From an uncultured Bacteroidia bacterium (GTDB taxonomy: Bacteria > Bacteroidota > Bacteroidia > Bacteroidales > UBA932), in NCBI GenBank assembly GCA_902779785.1, contig CACZDC010000001.1:1-64000 (forward strand): a DNA stretch of 64,000 nt, given 5' to 3'. The notes under the pieces are model-generated. The model worked only from the letters and a program-made list of their open reading frames with translations. It searched no databases and was not told the DNA's origin. Position numbers and translations under genes: made by a program. Positions within the stretch are counted from its first letter, which is position 1; every line of letters begins with the position of its first letter. Shown here one piece after another: positions 53,700 to 63,144 of this stretch.

Positions 53700-55798
53700 A
53701 CGATATTTTTTGTCAAAGTTAATACATTCTTTCCTTCTTTCCGCGAATAAGAGACAGAATCCATAATTTTACGCGTGAGCAGTATGCCCAAGCCTCCGAT
53801 GGGCCTTTCCTGCGCGTCCAGACGGGTATCGCCGGGGACAACAGCCGTCGGATCAAAGGGGACACCCGAGTCAACTATGGTAAAACGGACCTCCCGGCGG
53901 TCGCTGTCCGCATAGACGGAAACCAAGCCCTCCTTGCCTTCGGGATAGGCATAGCTGATGGCATTCACCACGGCTTCCTCGGCGGCCAGCCTGAGGCTGA
54001 GGCCAAGTTTCTGCTCCAGCGAAACTCTGGCGCAAAAACCCTTCAGAAAATCACTCAGACGGGACAATTCCTCCTGATGGTTCTTCAGATCGATATGCTC
54101 CCGCACCAACTCCGAAGGATTATACTGCACCAGCAGCATAGTAAGGTCATCCCTCTGGGCCGCATCTCCCATAAAGCCGCGCACCTCATCAAAGACCGAA
54201 ACGACCGTCTGTCTGGCGTCCAGGCCACTCGAAAGGGCCTCCTGCAGCCTTGCCTGCACACGCGAGCGTCCAAAGAGCTGCTTGCCCGAATGTTTAGCCT
54301 CCGTAAGCCCGTCCGTATAGAGGAAAAGGGAACAGCCGGGCGAGAGCTGAAGCGACTGCTCCTCGAAGAGAGTCTCCGGGAAAACCCCCAGCGGAAGATT
54401 GGACTTTGCAGGCAAGAGCGATACTCCCTCAGAAAGTAGAAAAGGCTTGTCGTGACCGGCATTGGCATAACGCAAACGGCCTGTATAATAATCTATTGTA
54501 CCAACAAAGAAAGTCACGAACATATTGGTATCGTTGCCCTGGCAAAGCTGCTCGTTAAGGATTTTCAAAATCCCCGACGGACTTTCGATGCGCTGTGAAA
54601 CCATCCGGAATAGCGAATGAATCACTGACATAAGCATTGCCGACGGCACCCCTTTTCCGCTCACGTCGCCAATACAGAAAAACAATTTACCATCGCGCCG
54701 GTAGAAGTCAAAAAGGTCCCCGCCGACCTCGCGGGCAGGCTCCAGCAGGCCGTAAATCCCGTCAGGAAAGCTCTCCGGCAACATTTCCCGCTGGATCTTA
54801 CGCGCCACTTCCAATTCACCGTTGATACGCGCCTGCCGCTCCGAAGCATCCCGCAGCTTTTTCTCGCTCCTGGCAAAACGGTTGACCATAAAGAAGAGTA
54901 TGGCCAGACCAAGCAGAATAAAGAGCAACTGCTGCAGGCCCATCCTCCTCATATCGGCAAAAACCTCATCCTTCTTGAAAACCTGGGCGATCTGCCAGTA
55001 AGGGTCCCGCTTCATACGGATTGTCTTTACAGACATCTCAGACGAGGAAGTACTCTCCTCTTCGTCCCGCAGAAGTTCCATAGCCTGCTCCACCATAGAA
55101 GCCGAAGCCCGCGACGGGGGAGGACCGGCCACCAGACGACCGTCCTTTGTAAGGATCATACCGAAGGAAGAGGGGAAATGCTGATGAGCATTCAAACTTT
55201 CGCCCATCCAGGAAACGTCCACATTCAGGTCGCAGACCGCGATGACACGCCCTTTTTCATCCTTGATGGGATAGGAATAAGAGGTCAGGCAGCGGGTGGA
55301 ATCGGTCTCGAAGAGATATGGGTCCGACCAGTCCGGACGGCCGCTTTCCACCACCTTGATGTAAAACGGATTCTGCGTATAATCGTGGTCCTCTCCGGCT
55401 ATCTGCTCAACGTAGATGGTATCTCCGTCCTTATAGGCATAAGGCTCATACAGACGCCCCTTTTCAGGAAAATAATATGGGACAAAACAGATGCCTCCCC
55501 CGACTACGTCAGTATTGTCGTCTATGAGATACTCCATAGCCCGGAATATGGAATCAGGATCGTTCAGGCGGAATTTCAGATACAGCATATTCTCGCGCAT
55601 AGTGCCTTCCGTCATATCCAGCATATGGCCGATACGGTCCTGCATAGACAACAAGGCCATATGGGAACGGGTGTCCATCTCCACTTCCATTATGGAATGG
55701 ATGCGACGGAACTGTACAATGGAAATAGTTTCCACCAGAATGGCGGCTATTACCACTATGCCCAAACGGGACAACCAACTTTTTCTTGAAGAATCCAC
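53696..55798 (-). CDS. Sensor SpoIIE-type phosphatase fused to RsbW-like kinase
   Basis: 700 residues. A membrane helix (about 10-30), an extracytoplasmic Cache-like sensor (about 40-280, VVGGGICFVPYYF, VIAVCDLNVDVSWMG), a second helix (LQQLLFILLGLAILFFMVN near 290), a linker coil, a PP2C/SpoIIE phosphatase (EVGGDLFDFYRR, FFCIGDVSGKGVPSAMLM, YTDGLTEAK, QRDDLTMLL; about 345-555) and a C-terminal HATPase/RsbW-like domain (LRLAAEEAVVNAISYAYP, VDSGVPFDP, GGLGILLTRKIMDSVSY). It probably controls the phosphorylation of the STAS partner in response to an outside signal. No sigma factor gene is adjacent. Confidence 0.9.
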   Translation of the reverse strand: MDSSRKSWLSRLGIVVIAAILVETISIVQFRRIHSIMEVEMDTRSHMALLSMQDRIGHMLDMTEGTMRENMLYLKFRLNDPDSIFRAMEYLIDDNTDVVGGGICFVPYYFPEKGRLYEPYAYKDGDTIYVEQIAGEDHDYTQNPFYIKVVESGRPDWSDPYLFETDSTRCLTSYSYPIKDEKGRVIAVCDLNVDVSWMGESLNAHQHFPSSFGMILTKDGRLVAGPPPSRASASMVEQAMELLRDEEESTSSSEMSVKTIRMKRDPYWQIAQVFKKDEVFADMRRMGLQQLLFILLGLAILFFMVNRFARSEKKLRDASERQARINGELEVARKIQREMLPESFPDGIYGLLEPAREVGGDLFDFYRRDGKLFFCIGDVSGKGVPSAMLMSVIHSLFRMVSQRIESPSGILKILNEQLCQGNDTNMFVTFFVGTIDYYTGRLRYANAGHDKPFLLSEGVSLLPAKSNLPLGVFPETLFEEQSLQLSPGCSLFLYTDGLTEAKHSGKQLFGRSRVQARLQEALSSGLDARQTVVSVFDEVRGFMGDAAQRDDLTMLLVQYNPSELVREHIDLKNHQEELSRLSDFLKGFCARVSLEQKLGLSLRLAAEEAVVNAISYAYPEGKEGLVSVYADSDRREVRFTIVDSGVPFDPTAVVPGDTRLDAQERPIGGLGILLTRKIMDSVSYSRKEGKNVLTLTKNIV

Positions 55799-55863
55799 CT
55801 GTCTGCACTTTTACAAGCGGTAAAGTTATCATTTGTTTTTGACAAGTCAAAGGAATAAAATTC

Positions 55864-55871
55864 TATCTTTG
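55864..55871 (+). promoter_or_regulatory. Promoter -7 element of the NRPS gene
   Basis: TATCTTTG, with a TTTG at 55838-55841 as a possible -33 (22-base spacing), about 30 bases before the ATG at 55902. Confidence 0.5.
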
Positions 55872-55901
55872 TATTTATAACGACAAGCTTCACCGTAAAA
55901 A

Positions 55902-58900
55902 ATGAAAAGCTCTCCCCTCTCTCAATCGCAACTGAGCATCTTCCTGTCCTGCCAGAACCTGGACGAAAATTCTGGGAACTACCAGCTGGCTCTGCTGTAC
56001 TCTCTGCCTGAAAGCATAGACCTTCAAAAGCTGAAAAACGCCCTGGAAGCCTTTGTAGCGGCCCATCCGTATGTCCTGTCACATATCCAGGACGTAGACG
56101 GCGTCCCCTGTATGGTCCCATCCAAGGAAGAGTGGAAAGCGGAGATCAAGGAGATCGACAGCATCGAAGAGCTAAGAGACAGCTTTGCCAGGCCGATGGA
56201 CCTGTACAAGGACCGGCTTTTCCGGCTGGAGCTGTATAAAACCCTGACGGGCAATTACTTCTACTTCGACTTCCACCATATCATTGCCGACGGTACCAGC
56301 CTCCTCCTCTTCCGGGAATGCCTCGAAGCCGCCTACCGTGGAAAGGAGATGCCCGCAGAGAAGATGAGCGGGGCCGAAATCGCCCTGGAAGAAGAAAAAC
56401 AGCGGAAAAGCGAAGCCTTAGAGGAAGCCGGGCAGTGGTTTGCCCGGGAGTTTGGCGAGGCAGTGGAAACCGAGAGCCGCATATTGCCGGACGTTTATGG
56501 AGAAAAAGCATCGGCCTATAAGGAACTGCTGGTGGATCTGAACGTGGACAGCAAGGCCCTGAAAGACATCCTGAGCCATTACGACTGCGCCGAAAGCACC
56601 CTTCTCACCACAGTCTTCGGCCTTACCCTGGCCTCCTGGAACGCTGATACCGCAGCCAGCTTCTCAACAATCTGGAACGGCCGAAAGAGCAAGGGCGAAC
56701 GCAGCGCCTTCACTATGTCCGTACACACTCTGCCCGTCTATCTGAACGCCCTCCCGGACAGTCCCGTCAAAGACGTCCTGGACCATATAAAAGCGCAGAT
56801 AAAAGGGATGAAGAAACGCTTCTTCTTCTCCATCGCAGACTGCAGCGGCAGCCTCGGCCTGTCCCCGGGCGTCAATTTCGGTTTCCAGGGCAAATATTTC
56901 CCGGAAAAGCCCTATCTTGTCCTGGACGGAGTGCGAATCCCGGCGGAAGACCTTCGCACCAATCCCCCGGGTCTGGGCCTGTCCATAGAAATGTTCACCC
57001 CCGAAGATGGCCCATACAAGCTGCGATTCTGGTACCAGCCAAGCGAATATACGGAAGGCATCCTCCGCAGCTTTGCAGAAAGTTTCTCCGCCGCCGTCCA
57101 ATCCTTGAAACAGGCCAGGAACGTCGGTGAAATCCGCTTCGCCAGCCCCTCCCAGCTCCGTACCCTGGACGGCTTCAACCCCGGCAAAGCCAACGCCGAT
57201 ACCGAAAAAACCGTACTGGACTATTTCAGACAGAGAGTTAAGGAGAATCCGGATCACGAGGCGGTCGTTTGCGGCGACATACGCCTCACTTACGCCCAGG
57301 TAGACAGCCTCACCGACCGCCTGGCCGCCTACATTGAGAAAAACGTCAAAGGCGGCAGCGTCGTAGCCATAATCCTCGGACGAAACCAATATACTATGAT
57401 TGCCCCGCTGGGCGTCCTCAAGGCCGCCTGCAGCTACCAGCCGCTGGACCCGTCCTACCCCAAGGAGCGCCTGCAGTTTATGGTACAGGATTCCGGCGCC
57501 GCCCTCCTGATTGCCGACGATGAGCTTGCCGGCCTGGTGGAAGGCTTCAGCGGGCCCATCCTTACCACTTCCCAAATCCCGGCCCTGCCGGAAGGAAGCC
57601 CAAAGGCCAAGGTCAAGCCCGACGACCTATTCGTACTGCTGTACACCAGCGGCACCACAGGTACGCCTAAAGGCTGTATGCTCAACCACCGCAATATCAG
57701 CGTGTTTGCACAGCATCACGCTCAGCGCACAGGCATCTCGTCCGGCAGCCGACTCTCGGCATACGCAAGTTTTGGCTTCGACGCCTTTGTAGGGGACCTG
57801 TACGGAGCGCTTGTAGCCGGCGCAACGCTGTACATCATCCCGGAAGAGATTCGCCTGGACCTGGCCGCCCTTCACGCTTTCTTCGAGGAAAACGGCATCA
57901 CCCACAGTTTTATGACCACCCAGGTGGCCACCCAGTTCGCCATCAACTACCCCACTTGCAAAGGTCTGGAAGTTCTGTATACGGGCGGAGAAAAACTCAG
58001 TTCACTGCCGCTTCCCAAGTATCAGCTCCATAACTGCTATGGTCCCACCGAGAGCATCTGCTACGTCATTTCCAAGCAGGTCTCCCGGCAGGAAGATAAC
58101 ATCCCCATCGGCGTTCCTCTGCCCGGCATACACGCCTATGTCGTGAACAAAGCGGGGGCGAGAATGCCCGTCGGAGCCGCCGGAGAACTGCTGGAAGCCG
58201 GCCTACAGGTAGGTGACGGATATCTGGGCCGGCCGGAAAAGACCGCCGAGGCCTTCGCCGACAACCCATACGAGTCAGACCCGGACTTCAGGCGCCTCTA
58301 CCGTACCGGCGACATTGTACGATACCGCACCGACGGCGACATAGAGTTCATCGGCAGAAAAGACGGACAGGTGAAAATCCGCGGATTCCGCATAGAACTC
58401 AAAGAAGTGGAAGCTGTCATCCGGGAATTCCCTGATATCAAAGACGTTACCGTCCAGGCCTTCGACCAGGAAGGCGGCGGAAAATTCCTGGCCGCATACA
58501 TAGTCAGCGAGCGGGAGATCGACATCCAGGCCATGAACGCCTTCATCCTGGAGCGGAAGCCTCCGTATATGGTGCCTGCCGTCACTATGCAAATCGAGGC
58601 CATCCCCCTCAACGTCAACCAGAAAGTGGACAAGAAAGCCCTTCCGAAGCCGCAGGTCCAAAAGAAAGACAGCCAGGCCGGAGCCCCGCTCAACCTCCTG
58701 GAAGAGCAGCTCACGGCTCTCCTGAAGGAAACCACCGGCATCGAGGGCGCCTCTCTTACGGAACCGCTTATGCTCTACGGCCTCAGCTCCCTGAGCGGCC
58801 TAAGGCTCGCCACCGAACTGTACAAACGCTACGGAATCCAGGCCGATATGAACAGTTTCGCCAAGACGGCAAGCCTGCAAAGCATTGAAAACGAAATACT

Positions 58901-61900
58901 TAAAAAGTACATAGAAGGAGGCGTCTCCGTCAGCGCAGAAAAGGAAAGCGCCCGGGAACCCCAGCTTCTCACCAACCAGCAGGCCGGAGTATATCTGGAC
59001 TGCATAAAAGCCCCGCAGGAGACCATATACAATATTCCTATGCTATGGACCTTCCCCGCGGAAGTGTCAGCCACAGCCCTGAAGGAGGCGGTAAAGAAGG
59101 TGCTCGCCGCCCACCCCTCGCTGCAATCCGTATTCGAGCAGCGTGACGGAGAGATTTACCAGGTCCCTGTCGACAAGCCCGTCCCTGTCATCATCAAGGA
59201 AGCGACGCTTGAGAGCGAGCGCGAAAGCTTCACCCTACCCTTCGACCTGGGCAAAGGCCCGCTTGGACGCGTGGAAATACTCCCCGGCAAGGACGCAACC
59301 TACCTTCTGAGCGACTTCCATCATCTGGTGTTCGACGGCCGCAGCTACGATGTCTTCATCCAGCAGGTCTGCGACGCCCTGGAGGGAAAGGAAATCGCCC
59401 CCGAGGCCTATACCTACTTCCAGTATGCCGCCTGGCAGCGGAAGGAAGAGAAAGGCAGTGCTTATGAACAGGCCCGCGAGTTCTTTGCAAGGCAGCTCGC
59501 CGGAATGGAAAGCCCTTCGGCCGTGATTCCGGACCTGAATCCGGGCGACCAAAGAGGCCGGGAAGTATTCCTCAGGAAGGCCGTCCTGGCCGATATCCAC
59601 CCGCTTTGCAAGCAAATGGAAATCTCCCCCGCCAGCTTCTATCTGGCTGCCGCCTACCTTACTTTAAGCGCATATAACGCCAGCGACAAGGTCTATATCT
59701 GCACCGTCAGCAACGGCCGCGGAAAGATGGAAACAGCCGACAGTTTCGGTATGTTCGTGAATACCGTTGCCCTCTCGGGCGACTGCAGCGTGGACAGCAC
59801 CGAAGACTTCTTGAAGCAGAGCGACCGGAATTTCCAGGAAACCCTCCGGAACCAGGAGTATCCCTTCGCCAAGATAGCCGCCGAATTCGGCTTCCAGCCT
59901 CAGGTGATGCTGGCCTACCAGGTCGGCGTCCTTGCCGACTACCGCGTAAACGGCAAGGAGGTAAAAGGCGAAAACCTGGAAGCCGGTGCGCCCAAATTCC
60001 CCCTCAGCATCTATATCGACGGCAGCGAGGGTAGGGAAGAGATCGTCCTGGGCTACGACGACAGCAAATACAGTCCCGCCCTGATGCAGGCCTTTGCCGA
60101 CGCAATGGAAACTACGGTCCGCGGCCTGTTGAAATACAGCCATTTAAGCGAAATCCCCTTCACGGACGGCGAAAACCTTCGGCAACTGGACGCCTTCAAC
60201 CACTTCACTCAGGAGGTGGATTTGAGCCAGACCATAGTCGACCTCTTCAGGAAACAGGCCCGGCTCACCCCGGAAGCCCCCGCCGTACTCTTCGACGGCA
60301 AGACCATCAGCTACCGCGAACTGGACATTTTCACCGATTCCCTTGCTGCAAGGATCCTGGAGGCCGGTCTCGGAGAAGAAGACGTGGTGTCGGTGCTCAT
60401 AGGCCGCAACGCCTGGATGACCAAGGCCTCACTGGCCGCGATGAAGGCAGGCTGCGCCTACCAGCCCCTTGACCCTTCCTATCCGCCGGAACGCCTGAAC
60501 TTTATGATCCGGGACGCCAAGGCGAAACTTCTCATCGCGGAGAAGGGACTGGTGGAACTTGTGGGGGACTACAATGGACCCGTACTCACCACGGAGGAAC
60601 TGGAAGACCTTCCGGCCAAGACCTGCAAGGCTGCCCCTCCCAAAAGCGAAAACCTCTACATCCTGCTTTACACCTCCGGCTCCACTGGTGTGCCCAAGGG
60701 TGTAATGCTGGAGCACCGGAACCTAAGCAATTTCTGCGCTTGGTACTGCGACTACTTCGGCCTCAAGGCCGGGCACAGGGTGGCCGCCTTTGCCAGCTAT
60801 GGCTTCGACGCCAATATGATGGACCAGTATCCGGCCCTCTGCTGCGGAGCCTGCGTGTGCATCATTCCGGAAGATGTGCGGCACGACCTGGTCGCCCTGG
60901 ACCGTTTCATCATGGAAAACGGTGTCACTCACAGCTTTATGACCACCCAGGTGGGCGTGATGTATGCCCGCAACTTCCCGGACAACCCCTCGCTCAAGCA
61001 CCTTTCGGTAGGAGGAGAGAAACTGGTTTCGATGCCGCCGCCCTCCTATGCCTTCTACAATGGCTATGGACCCACGGAATGTACCATCTTCTCCACCATT
61101 TTCCACGTACAGGAGCGCGAGGACAACATTCCGATCGGCCATCCGCTCAGCAATGTACAGCTCTATGTGGTGGACCGTCAGATGCGGCGCCTGCCGGTCG
61201 GGGCGGTCGGAGAACTGCTCATCGGCGGAGACGGCGTAGGCCGTGGCTATCTGAACAATCCTCAGAAGACGGCCGAATGCTTCATAGACAATCCCTTCCA
61301 AAAAGGCGTACGGCTCTACCGCTCCGGCGACATAGTTCGCTATCGCTGCGACGGAAACATAGAATTCGTGGGCCGGAAAGACCGCCAGGTAAAGATCCGC
61401 GGCTTCCGTATAGAACTTAAGGAAGTAGAGGCCGTTATCCAGGAAATCCCTGGTGTCAAGGATGTTACGGTGCAGGCCTTCGACGCCTCCTCGGGCGGAA
61501 AATTCCTGGCCGCCTACGTTGTGGCCCAAGGCCGCTTCGACATCAAGGCCGCGGCCGATTTCATTCGCGAGCGCAAGCCTCCGTATATGGTACCGGCCGC
61601 CTGGATGCAGCTGGACGCCATCCCCTTGAACGTGAACCAGAAAGTGGACCGCAAGGCCCTCCCGCCGGCAACTCCGCAGGCCTTGGAAGACTATGTGGCG
61701 CCAGTCGGAGAGACGGAAAAAGACCTCTGCGAGATCTTCGCCGAAGTCCTGGGAGTAGAGCGCATCGGCGCCACCGATTCATTCTTCGACCTGGGCGGCA
61801 CCTCGCTGATGGTGACCAATGTTATGGTGAGCGCCGAAAAGAAGGGCTTGCACTTTGCCTATTCCGACGTATTCGCACATCCTTCGGCCCGCGGACTGGC

Positions 61901-63131
61901 GTCCTTCCTGAAAGGAGACCAGTCTCCGGCCAAGGAAGACCGCAACATCACGGAATACGACTATTCCGCCATAGACAAACTGCTCAAGGGCAACAGCCTG
62001 GAGGCCTTCAGCGCAGGAAAACGCCTGAGCCTCGGGAAGAATATCCTCCTCACCGGCGCCACGGGCTTCCTGGGCATACACATACTTAAAGAACTGGTGG
62101 AAAGCACGGGAGAAGACACGACCATCTGGTGCCTGCTCCGCAGCAAGGGAAGCATCACTCCGCAGCGGCGTCTGAAAGAGATGCTGGTCTACTACTTCGA
62201 AAAAGACTACAGCAGCCTGCTGGGCGGACGCATCCGTGCCGTCGAGGGCGATATCACAAAAGCCGAAAGCCTGGAGGGCTTCAAGGACATCGACTGCGTT
62301 TTCAACTGCGCCGCCAATGTGAAGCACTTCTCCAAAGGAACTGATATCGAGGACATTAACTATGGGGGCGTAAAGAACCTGGTAGCTTTCTGCGAGCGAA
62401 ACGGAGCCTATCTGCTGCACGTTTCCACCGAAAGCGTGGGCGGCCTCACGCCCGGCAAAGTACCCGGCACCCTTAGCGAGCAGATGCTCTTCTTCGGACA
62501 GCTGACGGACAACCAGTACGTGCATTCCAAGTTCCTCGCCGAGCGCCATATCCTCCAGCAAATGGCCGAGGGAAAACTGCGGGCCAAGATTTTCCGCGCC
62601 GGCAACCTGTCGCCCCGTGCCGAAGACGGAGAGTTCCAGGTGAATATGAATGCAAACGCCGCAATGGGACGCCTCAAAGCCCTTAAACTCATCGGCGCCT
62701 GCCCATACCGGGCCCTGCAAGGCCAGATGGAATTCACGCCCATCGACGAAGCCGCCCGCGCTATGGTGCTGCTGTCCACGACTCCGCTGGAAAACTGCGT
62801 TTTCAACGTATCCAACAACCATCTGATTCCCTTTGACGACATCTTGACCCGTCTGAACAAGATCGACGGCAAAACTATGGAATACCTTGAGAATGAAGAG
62901 TTTCTATCTAGGATGAAGGCTATGCAGGCCAGGCCGGGGATGGCCGCTGTAATGGCCCCGCTGGTGGCCTACGAACAGTCGGCAGGCGAAAGAGAGGGAG
63001 TGGAAACCCTGTCCTCAACGGTGTTCACGATGCAGGTGCTGCTGCGGCTGGGCTTCCGCTGGAACCCCACTTCCAGCGCCTACATCGACCTCATCTTCGA
63101 AATGCTGCGCACTATGCGGTATTTTGAGTAA
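55902..63131 (+). CDS. Non-ribosomal peptide synthetase, C-A-T-C-A-T-R
   Basis: One 2409-residue assembly line. Starter condensation domain (1-430; HHIIADG at 125); adenylation 1 (445-915; YTSGTTGTPKG near 581, CYGPTES near 712, NVNQKVDKKAL); carrier 1 (about 957, LYGLSSL with the Ser); condensation 2 (1019-1430; HHLVFDG near 1139); adenylation 2 (1443-1940; YTSGSTGVPKG near 1588, YGPTE near 1721); carrier 2 (near 1960, LGGTSLM); terminal reductase (2040-2409; LLTGATGFLG, active-site YVHSK near 2205). Hand-read specificity positions give D-A-G-F-L-T-C-C-Y for A1 and D-A-M-F-S-G-G-I-F for A2, which I cannot decode with confidence. An N-terminal C domain implies acylation of the first residue, and the reductase predicts an N-acyl dipeptide aldehyde or alcohol. 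No phosphopantetheinyl transferase, exporter or tailoring gene is near. Confidence 0.95.
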   Translation: MKSSPLSQSQLSIFLSCQNLDENSGNYQLALLYSLPESIDLQKLKNALEAFVAAHPYVLSHIQDVDGVPCMVPSKEEWKAEIKEIDSIEELRDSFARPMDLYKDRLFRLELYKTLTGNYFYFDFHHIIADGTSLLLFRECLEAAYRGKEMPAEKMSGAEIALEEEKQRKSEALEEAGQWFAREFGEAVETESRILPDVYGEKASAYKELLVDLNVDSKALKDILSHYDCAESTLLTTVFGLTLASWNADTAASFSTIWNGRKSKGERSAFTMSVHTLPVYLNALPDSPVKDVLDHIKAQIKGMKKRFFFSIADCSGSLGLSPGVNFGFQGKYFPEKPYLVLDGVRIPAEDLRTNPPGLGLSIEMFTPEDGPYKLRFWYQPSEYTEGILRSFAESFSAAVQSLKQARNVGEIRFASPSQLRTLDGFNPGKANADTEKTVLDYFRQRVKENPDHEAVVCGDIRLTYAQVDSLTDRLAAYIEKNVKGGSVVAIILGRNQYTMIAPLGVLKAACSYQPLDPSYPKERLQFMVQDSGAALLIADDELAGLVEGFSGPILTTSQIPALPEGSPKAKVKPDDLFVLLYTSGTTGTPKGCMLNHRNISVFAQHHAQRTGISSGSRLSAYASFGFDAFVGDLYGALVAGATLYIIPEEIRLDLAALHAFFEENGITHSFMTTQVATQFAINYPTCKGLEVLYTGGEKLSSLPLPKYQLHNCYGPTESICYVISKQVSRQEDNIPIGVPLPGIHAYVVNKAGARMPVGAAGELLEAGLQVGDGYLGRPEKTAEAFADNPYESDPDFRRLYRTGDIVRYRTDGDIEFIGRKDGQVKIRGFRIELKEVEAVIREFPDIKDVTVQAFDQEGGGKFLAAYIVSEREIDIQAMNAFILERKPPYMVPAVTMQIEAIPLNVNQKVDKKALPKPQVQKKDSQAGAPLNLLEEQLTALLKETTGIEGASLTEPLMLYGLSSLSGLRLATELYKRYGIQADMNSFAKTASLQSIENEILKKYIEGGVSVSAEKESAREPQLLTNQQAGVYLDCIKAPQETIYNIPMLWTFPAEVSATALKEAVKKVLAAHPSLQSVFEQRDGEIYQVPVDKPVPVIIKEATLESERESFTLPFDLGKGPLGRVEILPGKDATYLLSDFHHLVFDGRSYDVFIQQVCDALEGKEIAPEAYTYFQYAAWQRKEEKGSAYEQAREFFARQLAGMESPSAVIPDLNPGDQRGREVFLRKAVLADIHPLCKQMEISPASFYLAAAYLTLSAYNASDKVYICTVSNGRGKMETADSFGMFVNTVALSGDCSVDSTEDFLKQSDRNFQETLRNQEYPFAKIAAEFGFQPQVMLAYQVGVLADYRVNGKEVKGENLEAGAPKFPLSIYIDGSEGREEIVLGYDDSKYSPALMQAFADAMETTVRGLLKYSHLSEIPFTDGENLRQLDAFNHFTQEVDLSQTIVDLFRKQARLTPEAPAVLFDGKTISYRELDIFTDSLAARILEAGLGEEDVVSVLIGRNAWMTKASLAAMKAGCAYQPLDPSYPPERLNFMIRDAKAKLLIAEKGLVELVGDYNGPVLTTEELEDLPAKTCKAAPPKSENLYILLYTSGSTGVPKGVMLEHRNLSNFCAWYCDYFGLKAGHRVAAFASYGFDANMMDQYPALCCGACVCIIPEDVRHDLVALDRFIMENGVTHSFMTTQVGVMYARNFPDNPSLKHLSVGGEKLVSMPPPSYAFYNGYGPTECTIFSTIFHVQEREDNIPIGHPLSNVQLYVVDRQMRRLPVGAVGELLIGGDGVGRGYLNNPQKTAECFIDNPFQKGVRLYRSGDIVRYRCDGNIEFVGRKDRQVKIRGFRIELKEVEAVIQEIPGVKDVTVQAFDASSGGKFLAAYVVAQGRFDIKAAADFIRERKPPYMVPAAWMQLDAIPLNVNQKVDRKALPPATPQALEDYVAPVGETEKDLCEIFAEVLGVERIGATDSFFDLGGTSLMVTNVMVSAEKKGLHFAYSDVFAHPSARGLASFLKGDQSPAKEDRNITEYDYSAIDKLLKGNSLEAFSAGKRLSLGKNILLTGATGFLGIHILKELVESTGEDTTIWCLLRSKGSITPQRRLKEMLVYYFEKDYSSLLGGRIRAVEGDITKAESLEGFKDIDCVFNCAANVKHFSKGTDIEDINYGGVKNLVAFCERNGAYLLHVSTESVGGLTPGKVPGTLSEQMLFFGQLTDNQYVHSKFLAERHILQQMAEGKLRAKIFRAGNLSPRAEDGEFQVNMNANAAMGRLKALKLIGACPYRALQGQMEFTPIDEAARAMVLLSTTPLENCVFNVSNNHLIPFDDILTRLNKIDGKTMEYLENEEFLSRMKAMQARPGMAAVMAPLVAYEQSAGEREGVETLSSTVFTMQVLLRLGFRWNPTSSAYIDLIFEMLRTMRYFE

Positions 63132-63136
63132 CTTTG
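63129..63136 (+). promoter_or_regulatory. Promoter -7 element of hflX overlapping the NRPS stop
   Basis: TAACTTTG, whose first three bases are the stop codon of the NRPS gene; the hflX ATG follows eight bases later, suggesting a very short leader. Confidence 0.5.
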
Positions 63137-63144
63137 CACCTTGT

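Noticed and set aside
55902..63131. NRPS as siderophore or fatty-acid reductase enzyme
   Set aside because: Two full C-A-T modules and no siderophore-type genes nearby; the terminal reductase follows the second carrier as in peptide aldehyde synthetases.
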